Translations under genes and position numbers: made by a program | NCBI RefSeq assembly: GCF_020386635.1 | Contig: NZ_CP081942.1 | Location: 4,898,001-4,962,000 of the forward strand | Source: Pseudomonas sp. MM211 | GTDB lineage: Bacteria > Pseudomonadota > Gammaproteobacteria > Pseudomonadales > Pseudomonadaceae | Direction of reading: 5' to 3' | DNA length: 64,000 nucleotides | Shown: in pieces, positions 1 to 9,186 of the stretch | Layout of the letters: each line of letters starts with the position of its first letter | Numbering within the stretch: the stretch's first letter is position 1 | The notes under the pieces: generated by a model | What the model saw: only the letters and a program-made list of their open reading frames with translations | What the model was told of the DNA's origin: nothing | The model's database searches: none

Positions 1-1
1 C

Positions 2-280
2 AAGACCAGTTTCTACCGCCGTCTCTACGTCGCCTGGCTGATCGACAGTGGCGCCGCCGATAGCGTGCCAGCCCTGATGGCCGCCACCGGCATGCCACGG
101 CGCACAGCCCAGGACACCCTGAGCGCGCTGGAGGAGCTGGATATCGACTGCCAGTTCCAGCAGCAGGACGGCGAGCGCAACAACGCCGGTCACTACGTGA
201 TCCGCGACTGGGGCGCCATCGACAAACGCTGGATCGCCGCCAACCTGCAGCAGATCAAGGCTGTCCTCGGCTATCCCTGA
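2..280 (+). CDS. Winged helix-turn-helix domain protein (5' partial)
   Basis: The reading frame is open from the left edge of the window, so the N-terminus is missing. The visible 92 residues hold a helix-turn-helix (LMAATGMPRRTAQDTLSALEEL) followed by a wing-like stretch ending near the C-terminus. This resembles the HTH_43 winged-helix family of small gamma-proteobacterial proteins, probably DNA-binding, with unknown target. It ends 79 bases before the SLC13 permease gene on the same strand. The family assignment is from memory of the motif pattern and is moderately sure; an internal ATG at 65 is not the likely start because homology-like sequence continues upstream of it. Confidence 0.6.
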   Translation, partial: KTSFYRRLYVAWLIDSGAADSVPALMAATGMPRRTAQDTLSALEELDIDCQFQQQDGERNNAGHYVIRDWGAIDKRWIAANLQQIKAVLGYP

Positions 281-359
281 AACACTGCAGGAAACTCATA
301 CGATCTCGCGCTAAGGCCTGAGTAACAGCCAAGGCAGCAGATCGGGGCAAGGAGCCAGA

Positions 360-2189
360 ATGACCCTCGACCTATTCATGGTGCTCGGCCTGCTGTTCAG
401 CGCAGTGGTGCTGTTCGTCATCAACAAACCGCGCATGGACGTGGTCGCACTGATGATCATCGTCGCCCTGCCGATCACGGGCGTGCTCAGCATTCAGGAA
501 ACCCTGGCCGGCTTTAGCGACCCCAGCGTGATCCTGATTGCCGCGCTGTTCGTGATCGGTGAGGGCCTGGTGCGTACCGGAATCGCCTACCGCCTCGGCG
601 ACTGGCTGGTGGCCAGGGCCGGCAGCAGCGAAACCCGTCTGCTGGTATTACTGATGGTGGCAGTAGCCGGGCTCGGTTCGGTGATGAGTTCGACCGGTGT
701 GGTGGCGATCTTCATCCCGGTGGTGCTCGGTGTGGCGGCGCGGCTGAAGATCGCCCCGGGCCGGCTGATGATGCCGCTGGCGTTCGCCGGTTTGATCAGC
801 GGCATGCTGACCCTGGTGGCCACGCCGCCGAACATGGTGGTGCATAGCGAACTGCTGCGCGCGGGTCTGCCGGGCTTCGACTTCTTCAGCTTCACGCCCA
901 TCGGGCTGACCGTGCTGGTGCTTGGCGTGCTCTACATGCTCGCCACACGTCGCTGGCTGCAACGTGACGTCGATGGCGACGCATCGGCAGCGCCGCGCCT
1001 GACCCTTGGCGATCTGGCCAACAGCTACCGCCTCCACGAGCGCGAACGGCGCCTGCGTGTACGCGCCGACTCACCACTTGCCAACCAGGCGCTGGACGAG
1101 CTGCATCTGCGCTCGCAGTACGGCATCAACGTGATCGCCGTGGAGCGTCAGCGGCAGTTCCGCAACCTGCTGCTGATGGCCACCGGTAATACTCAACTGC
1201 AGCCCAACGACGTGCTGCTGGTCGACCTGGCCAGCCCGGCCATCGCCTTGCTTGGCGCCTATCAGGAGTTGGGCCTGGAAGCGTTGCCGCTGCGCAATTC
1301 CTACTACAGCGTGCACTCCCACGAGTTGGGGCTGGCCGAAGTGGCGTTGCCGCCGGAATCGCAGCTGCCGGGCAAGAGCATTCAGGAGCTCGGTCTGCGC
1401 AGCCGCTACAAGCTCAACGTGGTTGGCCTGCGCCGTCAGGGCCAGGCGCTCGAAGGCCTGTTGGTGGACGAGAAGCTGACCCACGCCGACACCCTGCTGG
1501 TGGCCGGCAGCTGGAAGCGGATCCATCACCTGCAAAGCCTCAATCGCGACTTTCTGGTACTCAGCCTGCCCGCCGAGGTCGATGAAGTGGCCCCCGCCGC
1601 GCGCCAGGCGCCCTATGCCCTGCTGAGCCTGGCGGTGATGGTCGGCCTGATGATCAGCGGCCTGGTGCCCAACGTCATGGCCGCACTGATCGGCTGCCTG
1701 CTGATGGGCGCCTTCCGCTGCGTCGACATGCCCAGCGCCTACCGGTCGATCCACTGGCCGAGCCTGATCCTTATCGTCGGCATGCTGCCCTTCGCCCTGG
1801 CCCTGCAGAAAACCGGAGGAATCGACCTGGCGGTCAACGGCCTGGTCGGGGCGCTTGGCGAAGCCGGGCCGCGCGTAATTCTCGCCAGCCTGTTCGCCGT
1901 CACCGCCCTGATCGGCCTGTTCATCTCCAATACCGCGACGGCAGTACTGATGGCCCCGGTGGCGATCGCCACGGCCCAGGCGCTGGGTGCCTCACCCGTA
2001 CCCTTCGCCATGACCGTCGCCCTGGCAGCCTCGGCCGCCTTCATGACGCCGATCTCGTCGCCAGTGAATACCCTGGTGCTAGGGCCTGGTCAGTACCGTT
2101 TCGGAGATTTCGTGCGCCTCGGCGTGCCGTTCACCATCCTGGTGATGATCGTCAGCGTGGTAATGGTGCCGTGGATATTCCCGCTCTAG
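360..2189 (+). CDS. SLC13-family permease with two RCK_C (TrkA-C) domains
   Basis: A 609-residue inner-membrane transporter of the SLC13/DASS type, whose members move sulfate, dicarboxylates or other anions, usually with sodium. Hydrophobic helices fill residues 1-200 and 415-609. Between them lie two soluble RCK_C-like domains at about 225-290 and 318-390, each with the beta-strand pattern (YGINVIAV, YKLNVVGL) seen in TrkA-C modules. The conserved membrane motifs STGVVAIFIPV and SNTATAVLMAPVA are present. An AAGGAG-type ribosome binding site precedes the ATG at 360. The substrate cannot be deduced; sulfate is a common annotation for this architecture but is not shown here. Confidence 0.85.
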   Translation: MTLDLFMVLGLLFSAVVLFVINKPRMDVVALMIIVALPITGVLSIQETLAGFSDPSVILIAALFVIGEGLVRTGIAYRLGDWLVARAGSSETRLLVLLMVAVAGLGSVMSSTGVVAIFIPVVLGVAARLKIAPGRLMMPLAFAGLISGMLTLVATPPNMVVHSELLRAGLPGFDFFSFTPIGLTVLVLGVLYMLATRRWLQRDVDGDASAAPRLTLGDLANSYRLHERERRLRVRADSPLANQALDELHLRSQYGINVIAVERQRQFRNLLLMATGNTQLQPNDVLLVDLASPAIALLGAYQELGLEALPLRNSYYSVHSHELGLAEVALPPESQLPGKSIQELGLRSRYKLNVVGLRRQGQALEGLLVDEKLTHADTLLVAGSWKRIHHLQSLNRDFLVLSLPAEVDEVAPAARQAPYALLSLAVMVGLMISGLVPNVMAALIGCLLMGAFRCVDMPSAYRSIHWPSLILIVGMLPFALALQKTGGIDLAVNGLVGALGEAGPRVILASLFAVTALIGLFISNTATAVLMAPVAIATAQALGASPVPFAMTVALAASAAFMTPISSPVNTLVLGPGQYRFGDFVRLGVPFTILVMIVSVVMVPWIFPL

Positions 2190-2250
2190 CTCACGGAAAA
2201 GACAGCAGCGGGATTAAAGGCGGGAGCGGCCGTTCGGTGTGGACAGGTGA

Positions 2251-2374
2251 TCAGATCGTTCCTCACGCTCCGCGTGGGAATGCATTCAGGGACGCTCTGC
2301 GTCCCCGCAGGCTAGGGAAGCGGGCGCAGAGCGCCCTGGCCCAGGCTCCCACGCTGGAGCGTGGGAGCCATCAG
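2251..2374 (+). repeat. Dispersed hairpin-rich intergenic repeat, copy A
   Basis: Noncoding sequence between the permease and the hemerythrin gene. It contains two strong palindromes: GGGACGC TCT GCGTCCC at 2289-2305 and a 10-base arm pair around CTCCCACGCT/AGCGTGGGAG at 2346-2367. A second, inverted copy with the same order of parts lies at 50761-50893. Neither palindrome is followed by a run of T, so they do not look like intrinsic terminators. The layout resembles REP/BIME-type elements. Confidence 0.75.
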
Positions 2375-2405
2375 CAGATGCACGCTTGCGCCTTGAAACA
2401 GCCCG

Positions 2406-2873
2406 CTACGCCGCGCGGAAGAAGCGGCGTTTGGCGCGGCTCAACCAGCCCTCTTCGCTCCTGTCGGCGGCCAAGCGGCGCAGGTTTTCGGTGACCGCTG
2501 CTACATAGCTCTGGTCGTCGTTGCGGATATGCCCGAACAGCCAGCGACCGAGCAGGCTGCGCAATTCATCGGAGACATCTTCGCCCTGCTTGAATCGCGT
2601 GCGGTAGTCGTCGACCCGCTTGATGAAAATGTCGTGCACCCGCTTATGGGCCTTGGTGAAGACGTAGCCGGCCTCCTCGAGCATCGCTTCCTCGAAGGCG
2701 AAGTGCGAGGTGGTGTAATCCACCAGCTCCTCGATCACCTGCGCTACGCCCTCGCGGGCGCCCTTCTGCTGCGCGATGTACAGCTCATTGATCATGTCGA
2801 CGATACGCCGGTGCTGGCCGTCGATCACTGCGATTCCGGTGTTCAGATCATCGCTCCAATTCAGATAGGCCAT
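2406..2873 (-). CDS. Bacteriohemerythrin
   Basis: A 155-residue single-domain hemerythrin that binds O2 at a non-heme di-iron site. The ligand set is complete: H21, H57 and E61 (HFAFE), H76 and H80 (AHKRVH), H115 and D120 (HIRNDD). No methyl-accepting or GGDEF domain is fused, so it is probably a cytoplasmic oxygen carrier or sensor. I chose the ATG at 2873 (MAYLNW) because a GGAG ribosome binding site sits about 10 bases upstream; the frame stays open to a further ATG at 2897, but that would bury the ribosome site. It runs toward the permease gene, with the hairpin repeat between them. Confidence 0.9.
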   Translation of the reverse strand: MAYLNWSDDLNTGIAVIDGQHRRIVDMINELYIAQQKGAREGVAQVIEELVDYTTSHFAFEEAMLEEAGYVFTKAHKRVHDIFIKRVDDYRTRFKQGEDVSDELRSLLGRWLFGHIRNDDQSYVAAVTENLRRLAADRSEEGWLSRAKRRFFRAA

Positions 2874-3071
2874 GCTCGGCCTCCGTGTCATTCCCAAGAT
2901 GCAGCCAGTCTAGGGCTGAGCACTCAGCAGCCCTTTGACCTGGGTCAGTGCGCATCCCGACACTTGAGGGCGGCTGGCAGCGGTTTTCCGATGGTTCTGT
3001 AAAAAGCCGGCAAGCACGCCGCTACCGCCTGTGGGAAAATGCGCGCCTCGCCCTTCTCGTGATCCATCAGC

Positions 3072-4049
3072 ATGTCTGCCAAACGCCCACCGAAACCATC
3101 CGCCCCGTCAGCCGATAAAGGTCAGTTGCATCCTCGCAACCGCCATCAGGGGCGTTATGACTTTCCGGCGCTGATCAAGACCAGCCCGGAACTGGCGGCG
3201 TTCGTGATCATCAATCCGTACGGCAAGGAGAGCATCGATTTCGCCAACCCGGCGGCGGTCAAGGTGTTCAACCGTGCCCTGCTCCGGCAGTTCTACGGCA
3301 TCGCGCACTGGGACATCCCGGCGGACTACCTGTGCCCGCCCATTCCCGGGCGCGCGGATTATTTGCATTACCTGGCCGATTTGCTGGCCAGCGACAATGC
3401 CGGCGAGATCCCCAGAGGCGCGGCGGTGCGGGCGCTGGATATCGGCGTGGGCGCCAACTGCATCTACCCGCTGCTCGGCAACCGCGAGTACGGCTGGCAT
3501 TTTCTGGGGGGCGACATCGCGCCTCAGGCAATCGCCTCGGCGAAAGCCATCGTGCAGTCGAATCCCGGCCTGAGCGAACAGATCGAATTGCGCCTGCAGC
3601 CCGATGCCGATCGTGTGTTGAGTGGTTTGCTGGCCCCTGAAGAGCGCTTCGAACTGACCCTGTGCAACCCGCCCTTCCATGCCTCGGCAGACGAAGCCAC
3701 CAGTGGCAGCAAGCGCAAATGGCGCAACCTCGGCAAGCTCGACCCCAAGCGCAAGCTGCCGGTGCTGAACTTCGGTGGCCAGGCTGCCGAACTGTGGTGC
3801 CCCGGCGGCGAGGCAGCGTTCGTCGCCCGGCTGATTCGCGAAAGCACGGATCACCGCGAGCAGGTATTGTGGTTCAGCACACTGATTTCCAAATCCGCCA
3901 ACCTGCCCGGTGTGTACGCCACGCTGAAGAAAGTCGGCGCCCTGGAAACGCGCACCGTGGAAATGAGCCAGGGCCAGAAGCAGAGCCGCTTCGTGGCCTG
4001 GACGTTCCACGATGCCGAGCAGCGTCGGCGCTGGCTGCAACAGCGCTAG
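3072..4049 (+). CDS. rlmF: 23S rRNA (adenine(1618)-N6)-methyltransferase RlmF
   Basis: A 325-residue SAM-dependent methyltransferase that modifies A1618 of 23S rRNA. The N-terminus is a basic, Pro-rich lead followed by the family block [12 protein letters not shown] (about 20-31). The SAM-binding strand is ALDIGVGAN (121-129) and the catalytic motif IV is NPPF (199-202), the mark of N6-adenine methyltransferases. Length fits the YbiN/RlmF family. No good ribosome binding site is seen before the ATG at 3072. Its stop codon directly abuts the stop of the convergent universal stress gene. Confidence 0.9.
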   Translation: MSAKRPPKPSAPSADKGQLHPRNRHQGRYDFPALIKTSPELAAFVIINPYGKESIDFANPAAVKVFNRALLRQFYGIAHWDIPADYLCPPIPGRADYLHYLADLLASDNAGEIPRGAAVRALDIGVGANCIYPLLGNREYGWHFLGGDIAPQAIASAKAIVQSNPGLSEQIELRLQPDADRVLSGLLAPEERFELTLCNPPFHASADEATSGSKRKWRNLGKLDPKRKLPVLNFGGQAAELWCPGGEAAFVARLIRESTDHREQVLWFSTLISKSANLPGVYATLKKVGALETRTVEMSQGQKQSRFVAWTFHDAEQRRRWLQQR

Positions 4050-4940
4050 CTACTCGCCGGCCCGAGGCTCGCGCACAATCAGGGTGTCACACGGCACCCA
4101 CTGCAACAGCTCGCTGGCCGCACTGCCCAACAACACGTTCATCAGCCCGCTGCGGCCGTGGGTGCCCATCACCACCAGATCCACGGCATGCTCACGCACG
4201 TAGTGGCTCAGTGATGCTCCCAGCGAGCCCTGTTCGATGACGATGCGGGTACGCTTGCGCACCTCCTCCGGCAGATCGCTGGCGGCAAGAAAGGCGGCGT
4301 AATCGCCCTCCTCGATATGCTGGCGCGTCTGCCCGTCGATCACCCGCTCCAGACGATCGGACATCGGCGCTTCGGTGGCGTGATAGAGCACCAGCTCGCG
4401 ATCCGGGAAATAGCGGGCCGCGACATGCAGTGCATGGCGCGACGATTCGGAAAAGTCGGTGGCAACCAGAATGCGCTCATAGCGCCCGCGCGGTCGCTGG
4501 CGAACCACCAACAAGGGCTGTGGCAGTTGCCGGGTCAGCGACTCGAGCGTAGAGCCGAGCAGCAGCCGGCCCCACAGTTCGTTGCTGGCAACGCCGGTCA
4601 CCACCAGAGCACTACCGGTTTCCCGCGCGGCCTTGGCAATGGCCTGCACGGGTTCGCCGCGCTCGACACGCAGCCGTACAGGCACGTCGAGGCCGGAGAG
4701 ATCATCTTGCAGTTGCTGCTCGGCGAAGCGCGCCAGACTGGCATCATCCCGTGCGCCGGCCCAACCGAGCACCAGATCCGGCGCGTGAGCTGCCTCCAGC
4801 ACGTTGACACCGACCAACATGGCCTGCCACTCACTGGCCAACTGCGCAGCGCGATCCAGCGCGCGGTCGCAGCGCACACTCAGATCAGTGGCCAGCAGAA
4901 CGCTGACAGGTGCTCCGTCGCCCCAGGGTTGCTCGCTCAT
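4050..4940 (-). CDS. Universal stress protein, tandem Usp domains
   Basis: A 296-residue cytoplasmic protein made of two UspA-like domains, about 10-145 and 152-292. The second domain keeps the ATP-binding signature GTHGRSGLMNVLLGS (G-x2-G-x9-G-S); the first has a degraded form (GVASNELWGRLLLGS), so only one nucleotide site may be active. The start at 4940 has an AAGGGGG ribosome site. Tandem Usp proteins in pseudomonads are often tied to stress or anaerobic survival, but no promoter element was identified here to support that for this copy. Confidence 0.85.
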   Translation of the reverse strand: MSEQPWGDGAPVSVLLATDLSVRCDRALDRAAQLASEWQAMLVGVNVLEAAHAPDLVLGWAGARDDASLARFAEQQLQDDLSGLDVPVRLRVERGEPVQAIAKAARETGSALVVTGVASNELWGRLLLGSTLESLTRQLPQPLLVVRQRPRGRYERILVATDFSESSRHALHVAARYFPDRELVLYHATEAPMSDRLERVIDGQTRQHIEEGDYAAFLAASDLPEEVRKRTRIVIEQGSLGASLSHYVREHAVDLVVMGTHGRSGLMNVLLGSAASELLQWVPCDTLIVREPRAGE

Positions 4941-5032
4941 CTTGCCCCCTTGATATCCCTATGAAAGGTGAGCCTAAGACCCTAACAACTCCCCTCGTGT
5001 GGCGACACCGGCAAATCGTAAGCAAACGCGAG

Positions 5033-5677
5033 CTATCCCCGCGCACGGCGCATCAACATCAACATCAACGCCAGCGCGGCCAGCCACAGCAGCGACACTC
5101 CGTAATTGATGCGTTGATAGAAACCAAAACCCTGTCCGCTTTGCACAGCCTCCGCCATCAACGGCAAGGTGCCGAGCGCCAGTAACGTGCACAGCAGAGA
5201 GAACCAGGAAAACCGCCGGGAGCCGAGCAGACGGCGGCCCAGATACACCCAAAGCGCACTGGCGAGCAGCAGGCTGAGCGCCATCACCAGCCCCGCCAGG
5301 TTATGCAGGTTCTGGCTGGTCGATGGGCTTTGCGGTGCACAACCTGCGTCACAGGCGAAGTAGCCAGTGCCGAAGCTACCCAGACCATGGAGGATGATCA
5401 GCAGGCCGCTGAACCGCGCCCAATGGTTGTCAAAGCTCAGCAGCACGGCGACACCGAACAGCATGAACAGCGCACCCAACGGGAAGTTGTTGATCAACGG
5501 CGATATGAATTGAGTCGGTGCACCCTCGGCGCCGAGCAGGCTCATGGCCTGATCGAAGTGGCTGTAACCGGGGTAAAGCGCTCCAGCCAGAGCTACGCCG
5601 AGCGCCAGCCAGAGAGGCGTGATGAGACCAGCCAAATAACCGAGGGTGAGCGTTCTGTGCGTCCTGTGCGACTGCAT
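5033..5677 (-). CDS. DUF998 domain membrane protein
   Basis: A 214-residue polytopic inner-membrane protein with about six hydrophobic segments. The stretch around PGYSHFDQAMSLLGAEGAP near residue 45 matches the usual DUF998 pattern (a Y-x-H-x2-Q-x-x-S-L-G-type loop after TM1). Function of the family is unknown. The ATG at 5677 is chosen because AAAGGAC lies 8-9 bases upstream; the frame is open further upstream without a ribosome site. Confidence 0.75.
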   Translation of the reverse strand: MQSHRTHRTLTLGYLAGLITPLWLALGVALAGALYPGYSHFDQAMSLLGAEGAPTQFISPLINNFPLGALFMLFGVAVLLSFDNHWARFSGLLIILHGLGSFGTGYFACDAGCAPQSPSTSQNLHNLAGLVMALSLLLASALWVYLGRRLLGSRRFSWFSLLCTLLALGTLPLMAEAVQSGQGFGFYQRINYGVSLLWLAALALMLMLMRRARG

Positions 5678-5874
5678 GCGAATGTCCTTTTGCGCCAGTG
5701 GAATACCTGCATTGACGCGCCCGATCCTCAGAGGGACACACCCGAACACCGAGCCAGCTGCCGCTGCCCGTCGACTGCGACGCGCGAACTGCAGCCTGAT
5801 TGGCTTTTTTCGTCCATAATCGCCGCCCTCGAAAAGCTGCCGGGTGACCTCCGGCCCTGATAGGTAGACTTCCC

Positions 5875-7485
5875 ATGCTGCGCATCACCGAACTGAAACT
5901 GCCCCTCGACCATGCGGACGACGCATTGCGCCCTGCCCTGGTCGAGCGCCTGGCTATCGAAGACAGCGAATTGCTCGAGTTCAGCGTGTTCAAGCGCAGC
6001 TACGATGCCCGCAAGAAGTCCGGCGACATGCCGTTCATCTACACCATCGACTTCAGCGTGCGCGACGAAGCGGCGCTGCTGGCGCGCCTGAGCAACGACC
6101 GCAATCTCGGCATCGCCCCGGATGTGCGTTACAAGCCCCTGAGCATTCCTGCAGAACAGCAGCCGCAACAGCGCCCGCTGGTGATCGGCTTCGGCCCTTG
6201 CGGCATCTTCGCGGCCCTGCTGCTGGCACAGATGGGCCTCAAGCCGATCGTCCTCGAACGTGGCAAGGAAGTGCGTCAGCGCACCAAGGACACCTGGGGC
6301 CTGTGGCGCAAGAAGATCCTCGACCCGGAGTCCAACGTCCAATTCGGCGAAGGCGGCGCGGGGACGTTTTCCGATGGCAAGCTGTACAGCCAGATCAAGG
6401 ACCCGAACCACTACGGCCGCAAGGTGCTCGAGGAATTCGTCAAGGCCGGTGCACCGGAGGAGATCCTCTATGTCAGCAAGCCGCATATCGGTACCTTCCG
6501 CCTGACTGGCGTGGTCGCCAGCATGCGTGAAGAGATCAAGGCCCTGGGCGGCGAAGTACGCTTCCAGCAACGTGTCAGTGATGTGCTGATCGAAGACGGC
6601 CAACTGGTCGGCGTGGAACTGGAGAACGGCGAGCAAGTGCATAGTCGCCACGTCATCCTGGCACTCGGCCACAGCTCACGGGACACCTTTCGCGCGCTGC
6701 ACAAGCGCGGCGTGTTCATGGAAGCCAAGCCCTTCTCGGTGGGCTTTCGCATCGAACACCCGCAGTCGCTGATCGACCGCGCTCGCCTCGGCAAATACGC
6801 CGGCCACCCGAAGCTGGGCGCCGCCGACTACAAGCTGGTGCACCACGCCAAGAATGGCCGCTCGGTGTACAGCTTCTGCATGTGCCCGGGCGGCACCGTG
6901 GTCGCCGCCACCAGCGAGGCGCATCGCGTGGTAACCAATGGCATGAGCCAGTATTCGCGCAACGAGCGTAATGCCAACGCCGGCATCGTAGTCGGCATCA
7001 CCCCGGAGCAGGATTACCCAGGTGGCCCGCTGGCAGGTATCGAGCTGCAGGAGCGTCTGGAATCCCATGCCTACGTGCTGGGCGGCAGCAATTACGAAGC
7101 ACCGGGTCAGCTGGTGGGCGACTTTATCGCTGGCAAGCCGAGCGAAGCCCTGGGCAGCGTCGAGCCGTCCTACAAGCCGGGGATCAAGCTGGGTGATTTG
7201 GCAGCGGCCCTGCCGGATTTCGCTATCGAGGCGATCCGCGAGGCACTGCCGGCCTTCGGCAAGCAGATCAGGGGCTTCGACCTGCACGATGCGGTGCTTA
7301 CCGGCATCGAAACCCGCACCTCGTCACCGCTGCGCATCACTCGCGGTGAAGACCTGCAGAGCCTCAACGTGCGTGGCCTGTTCCCGGCAGGCGAAGGGGC
7401 CGGTTACGCGGGCGGCATCCTCTCCGCCGGTGTCGATGGCATCCGCGTTGCCGAAGGCGTGGCACGAGCGCTACTGGCCGACTAG
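5875..7485 (+). CDS. NAD(P)/FAD-dependent dehydrogenase (COG2509-like)
   Basis: A 536-residue flavoprotein. The N-terminal 90 residues form a family-specific cap, followed by a dinucleotide-binding loop VIGFGPCGIFAALLLAQMG at about 102-120 and an ERGK acidic end of strand 2. The signature FGEGGAGTFSDGKL follows near 155-170, and the C-terminal FAD block is GLFPAGEGAGYAGGILSAG near 502. These features fit the uncharacterised FAD dehydrogenases of COG2509. The substrate is unknown. It overlaps the convergent acetyltransferase gene by four bases. Confidence 0.85.
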   Translation: MLRITELKLPLDHADDALRPALVERLAIEDSELLEFSVFKRSYDARKKSGDMPFIYTIDFSVRDEAALLARLSNDRNLGIAPDVRYKPLSIPAEQQPQQRPLVIGFGPCGIFAALLLAQMGLKPIVLERGKEVRQRTKDTWGLWRKKILDPESNVQFGEGGAGTFSDGKLYSQIKDPNHYGRKVLEEFVKAGAPEEILYVSKPHIGTFRLTGVVASMREEIKALGGEVRFQQRVSDVLIEDGQLVGVELENGEQVHSRHVILALGHSSRDTFRALHKRGVFMEAKPFSVGFRIEHPQSLIDRARLGKYAGHPKLGAADYKLVHHAKNGRSVYSFCMCPGGTVVAATSEAHRVVTNGMSQYSRNERNANAGIVVGITPEQDYPGGPLAGIELQERLESHAYVLGGSNYEAPGQLVGDFIAGKPSEALGSVEPSYKPGIKLGDLAAALPDFAIEAIREALPAFGKQIRGFDLHDAVLTGIETRTSSPLRITRGEDLQSLNVRGLFPAGEGAGYAGGILSAGVDGIRVAEGVARALLAD

Positions 7486-7988
7486 GCGGACTGCCAACGG
7501 CACAAAGTCGTACGCCGCGAGCCGTTGGGCCGGCGTTCGGGATCATCGTAACGGGTGATCTCGACGAACCCGGCCTTGCGCATCATGCCCGCCGAAGCGG
7601 CGTTCTCTTCATGGCGGTCGATATAGATATCGCTGATGCCCTCGCTGCGGATATCCGTCACCACCTGGCGCAGTAACGCCGAACCCAGGCCGCGCCCTGC
7701 CATGTCACGGTGGGTCACCGCCTCGCAGATATAAGCGTGCTCGTCATCGCCTCGGCCCAGGGGCTGATACTCGTGGAACCAGGTGGTAAGCACGTAGCTG
7801 ACGAACCCTAGCAGTCCACCCTCGCCTTCCGCCAGCAAGGCACGCGTGCTGCCAGCGGCGATGCCATGCAAATGGGCAGTCACCTCGGCGTGCGGTAGAT
7901 GATTCCAGGGATTGGGGCCGTGCTCGAAGATCAGCGCACAGAGCGCTTCGATGTCAGCGGCGATCGCCGCACGTGTTTGCCACTGCAT
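7482..7988 (-). CDS. GNAT family N-acetyltransferase
   Basis: A 168-residue protein with the GNAT fold. The acetyl-CoA pyrophosphate loop is GRGLGSALLRQV (about 102-113), preceded by the strand ICEAVTHRDMAG. The substrate is not recognisable. The gene converges on the FAD dehydrogenase, the two stops overlapping by four bases. Confidence 0.85.
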   Translation of the reverse strand: MQWQTRAAIAADIEALCALIFEHGPNPWNHLPHAEVTAHLHGIAAGSTRALLAEGEGGLLGFVSYVLTTWFHEYQPLGRGDDEHAYICEAVTHRDMAGRGLGSALLRQVVTDIRSEGISDIYIDRHEENAASAGMMRKAGFVEITRYDDPERRPNGSRRTTLCRWQSA

Positions 7989-8082
7989 CTGCCAGGCCTC
8001 GCTCGGGATAAGGACTGACGCAGTGTAGAAGTGATGCAGAGCCGCCGACAGGCACAGTCAGGCGGCAAACAGGCAGCCCAGT

Positions 8083-8415
8083 TCAGGACTCCCAGGGCCG
8101 CCCGCGGGTGCGACGCACCAGCTTGACCTTCTGCTGCATCGCCGCCTTGGCGAGCATGTGCGCGCTGACCGGAGCGGTGATGAACAGAAACATGACGATC
8201 AGCAGTTCATGGAAACTCAGGCCTTCCTCGTGATTACCGAAGAAGATCATCGACGCCACCACCATGCTGCCGACTCCCAGCGTGGTGGCTTTGGTGGGGC
8301 CGTGCAGGCGGGTGAAGAAGTCCGGCAGGCGGTACAGGCCAATGGCGCCGATCAGCGCAAACGAGCAGCCGACCAGCAGAAAAAACGCCACCAATGCTTC
8401 GATCCAGAATGGCAT
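8083..8415 (-). CDS. shaG: Monovalent cation/H+ antiporter subunit G
   Basis: A 110-residue membrane subunit of the Mrp/Sha/Pha-type Na+(K+)/H+ antiporter. Three hydrophobic helices and the MnhG block GAIGLYRLPDFFTRLHGPTK are visible. It is the last gene of the six-gene minus-strand operon. The ATG at 8415 follows AGGAGA by seven bases; upstream codons of the open frame lie inside the intergenic space after shaF. The complex exchanges cytoplasmic Na+ or K+ for protons at the inner membrane. Confidence 0.92.
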   Translation of the reverse strand: MPFWIEALVAFFLLVGCSFALIGAIGLYRLPDFFTRLHGPTKATTLGVGSMVVASMIFFGNHEEGLSFHELLIVMFLFITAPVSAHMLAKAAMQQKVKLVRRTRGRPWES

Positions 8416-8428
8416 GGCAATACTCTCC

Positions 8429-8698
8429 TCAGTCGATGATCTCGCCGTGAAGCAGGTGCTTGCCCACCGCAACGGTACCGACGAAACCCATGACGGCGAT
8501 CAGCAGCGCCGCCTCGAAAAACAGATCCGACTTCAGCCAGATACCAAACACCACGATCAACGCCAGGGCATTGATGTACAGCGTATCCAGGGCCAGCACC
8601 CGATCCGGCATATCCGGGCCGCGCACCAGGCGGATCACGTTGAGCGTCACGGCGACGCCCATCAGCGTCATGCAAAAGGGAATTACGTACGCGAGCAT
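8429..8698 (-). CDS. shaF: Monovalent cation/H+ antiporter subunit F
   Basis: An 89-residue membrane protein with three helices and the MnhF pattern RLVRGPDMPDRVLALDTLYINA (about 25-46, shown in part here by RLVRGP and DRVLALD). It overlaps the end of shaE by 16 bases, consistent with translational coupling. It is part of the Mrp-type antiporter complex. Confidence 0.92.
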   Translation of the reverse strand: MLAYVIPFCMTLMGVAVTLNVIRLVRGPDMPDRVLALDTLYINALALIVVFGIWLKSDLFFEAALLIAVMGFVGTVAVGKHLLHGEIID

Positions 8699-9186
8699 TC
8701 GAAAATCTCCATCAGCGGGGCTTCGTAGCGCGACTTGAGCTCGGCAACCAGCTCCTGCTCATCGGGTACATCCAGACCATGCAGCAGCAGGGTCTTGTGA
8801 TCGTTGCTCAGGCCCGAGGAAACGGTTCCCGGCGTCAGCGACAGGATGCAGGCAAGCACCGACAGCATGAATTCGTTTTCGATGGCCATCGGCACCTCGA
8901 CGAATGCCGGACGCAACTTGCGCGTTGGGCCCAGCACCAGCCGCGCGACGTGCAGGTTGGCGATCACGATGTCCCAGAGCACCATCAGCAGGTAGCGGCA
9001 CAGCAGCAGCGGGCGGCGCAAGCGCGGCACGTCGAGCATGAAGCCTTGGCACAGAAAAGCGATGCCCCAGCCAAGAAAGGCGCCCAGCAGCAAGTGGCCA
9101 AAGCTGGGTGCATTGACCATCAACAACCAGATGATCGTCAGCAGCACGCTCAGCATGGGATGGGGTAACCATCGGGATCGGCTCAT
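8683..9186 (-). CDS. shaE: Monovalent cation/H+ antiporter subunit E
   Basis: A 167-residue protein with two to three N-terminal helices and a cytoplasmic C-terminal domain. The family region runs from IVIANLHVARLVLGP through FVEVPM to LACILSLTPGTVS, typical of MnhE. The start at 9186 overlaps the shaD stop by four bases and the end overlaps shaF, so the genes are tightly packed. Confidence 0.92.
   Translation of the reverse strand: MSRSRWLPHPMLSVLLTIIWLLMVNAPSFGHLLLGAFLGWGIAFLCQGFMLDVPRLRRPLLLCRYLLMVLWDIVIANLHVARLVLGPTRKLRPAFVEVPMAIENEFMLSVLACILSLTPGTVSSGLSNDHKTLLLHGLDVPDEQELVAELKSRYEAPLMEIFECSRT

Noticed and set aside
2171..2494. A plus-strand frame after the SLC13 permease.
   Set aside because: It crosses the dispersed hairpin repeat and the end of the hemerythrin gene and has no domain or ribosome site.
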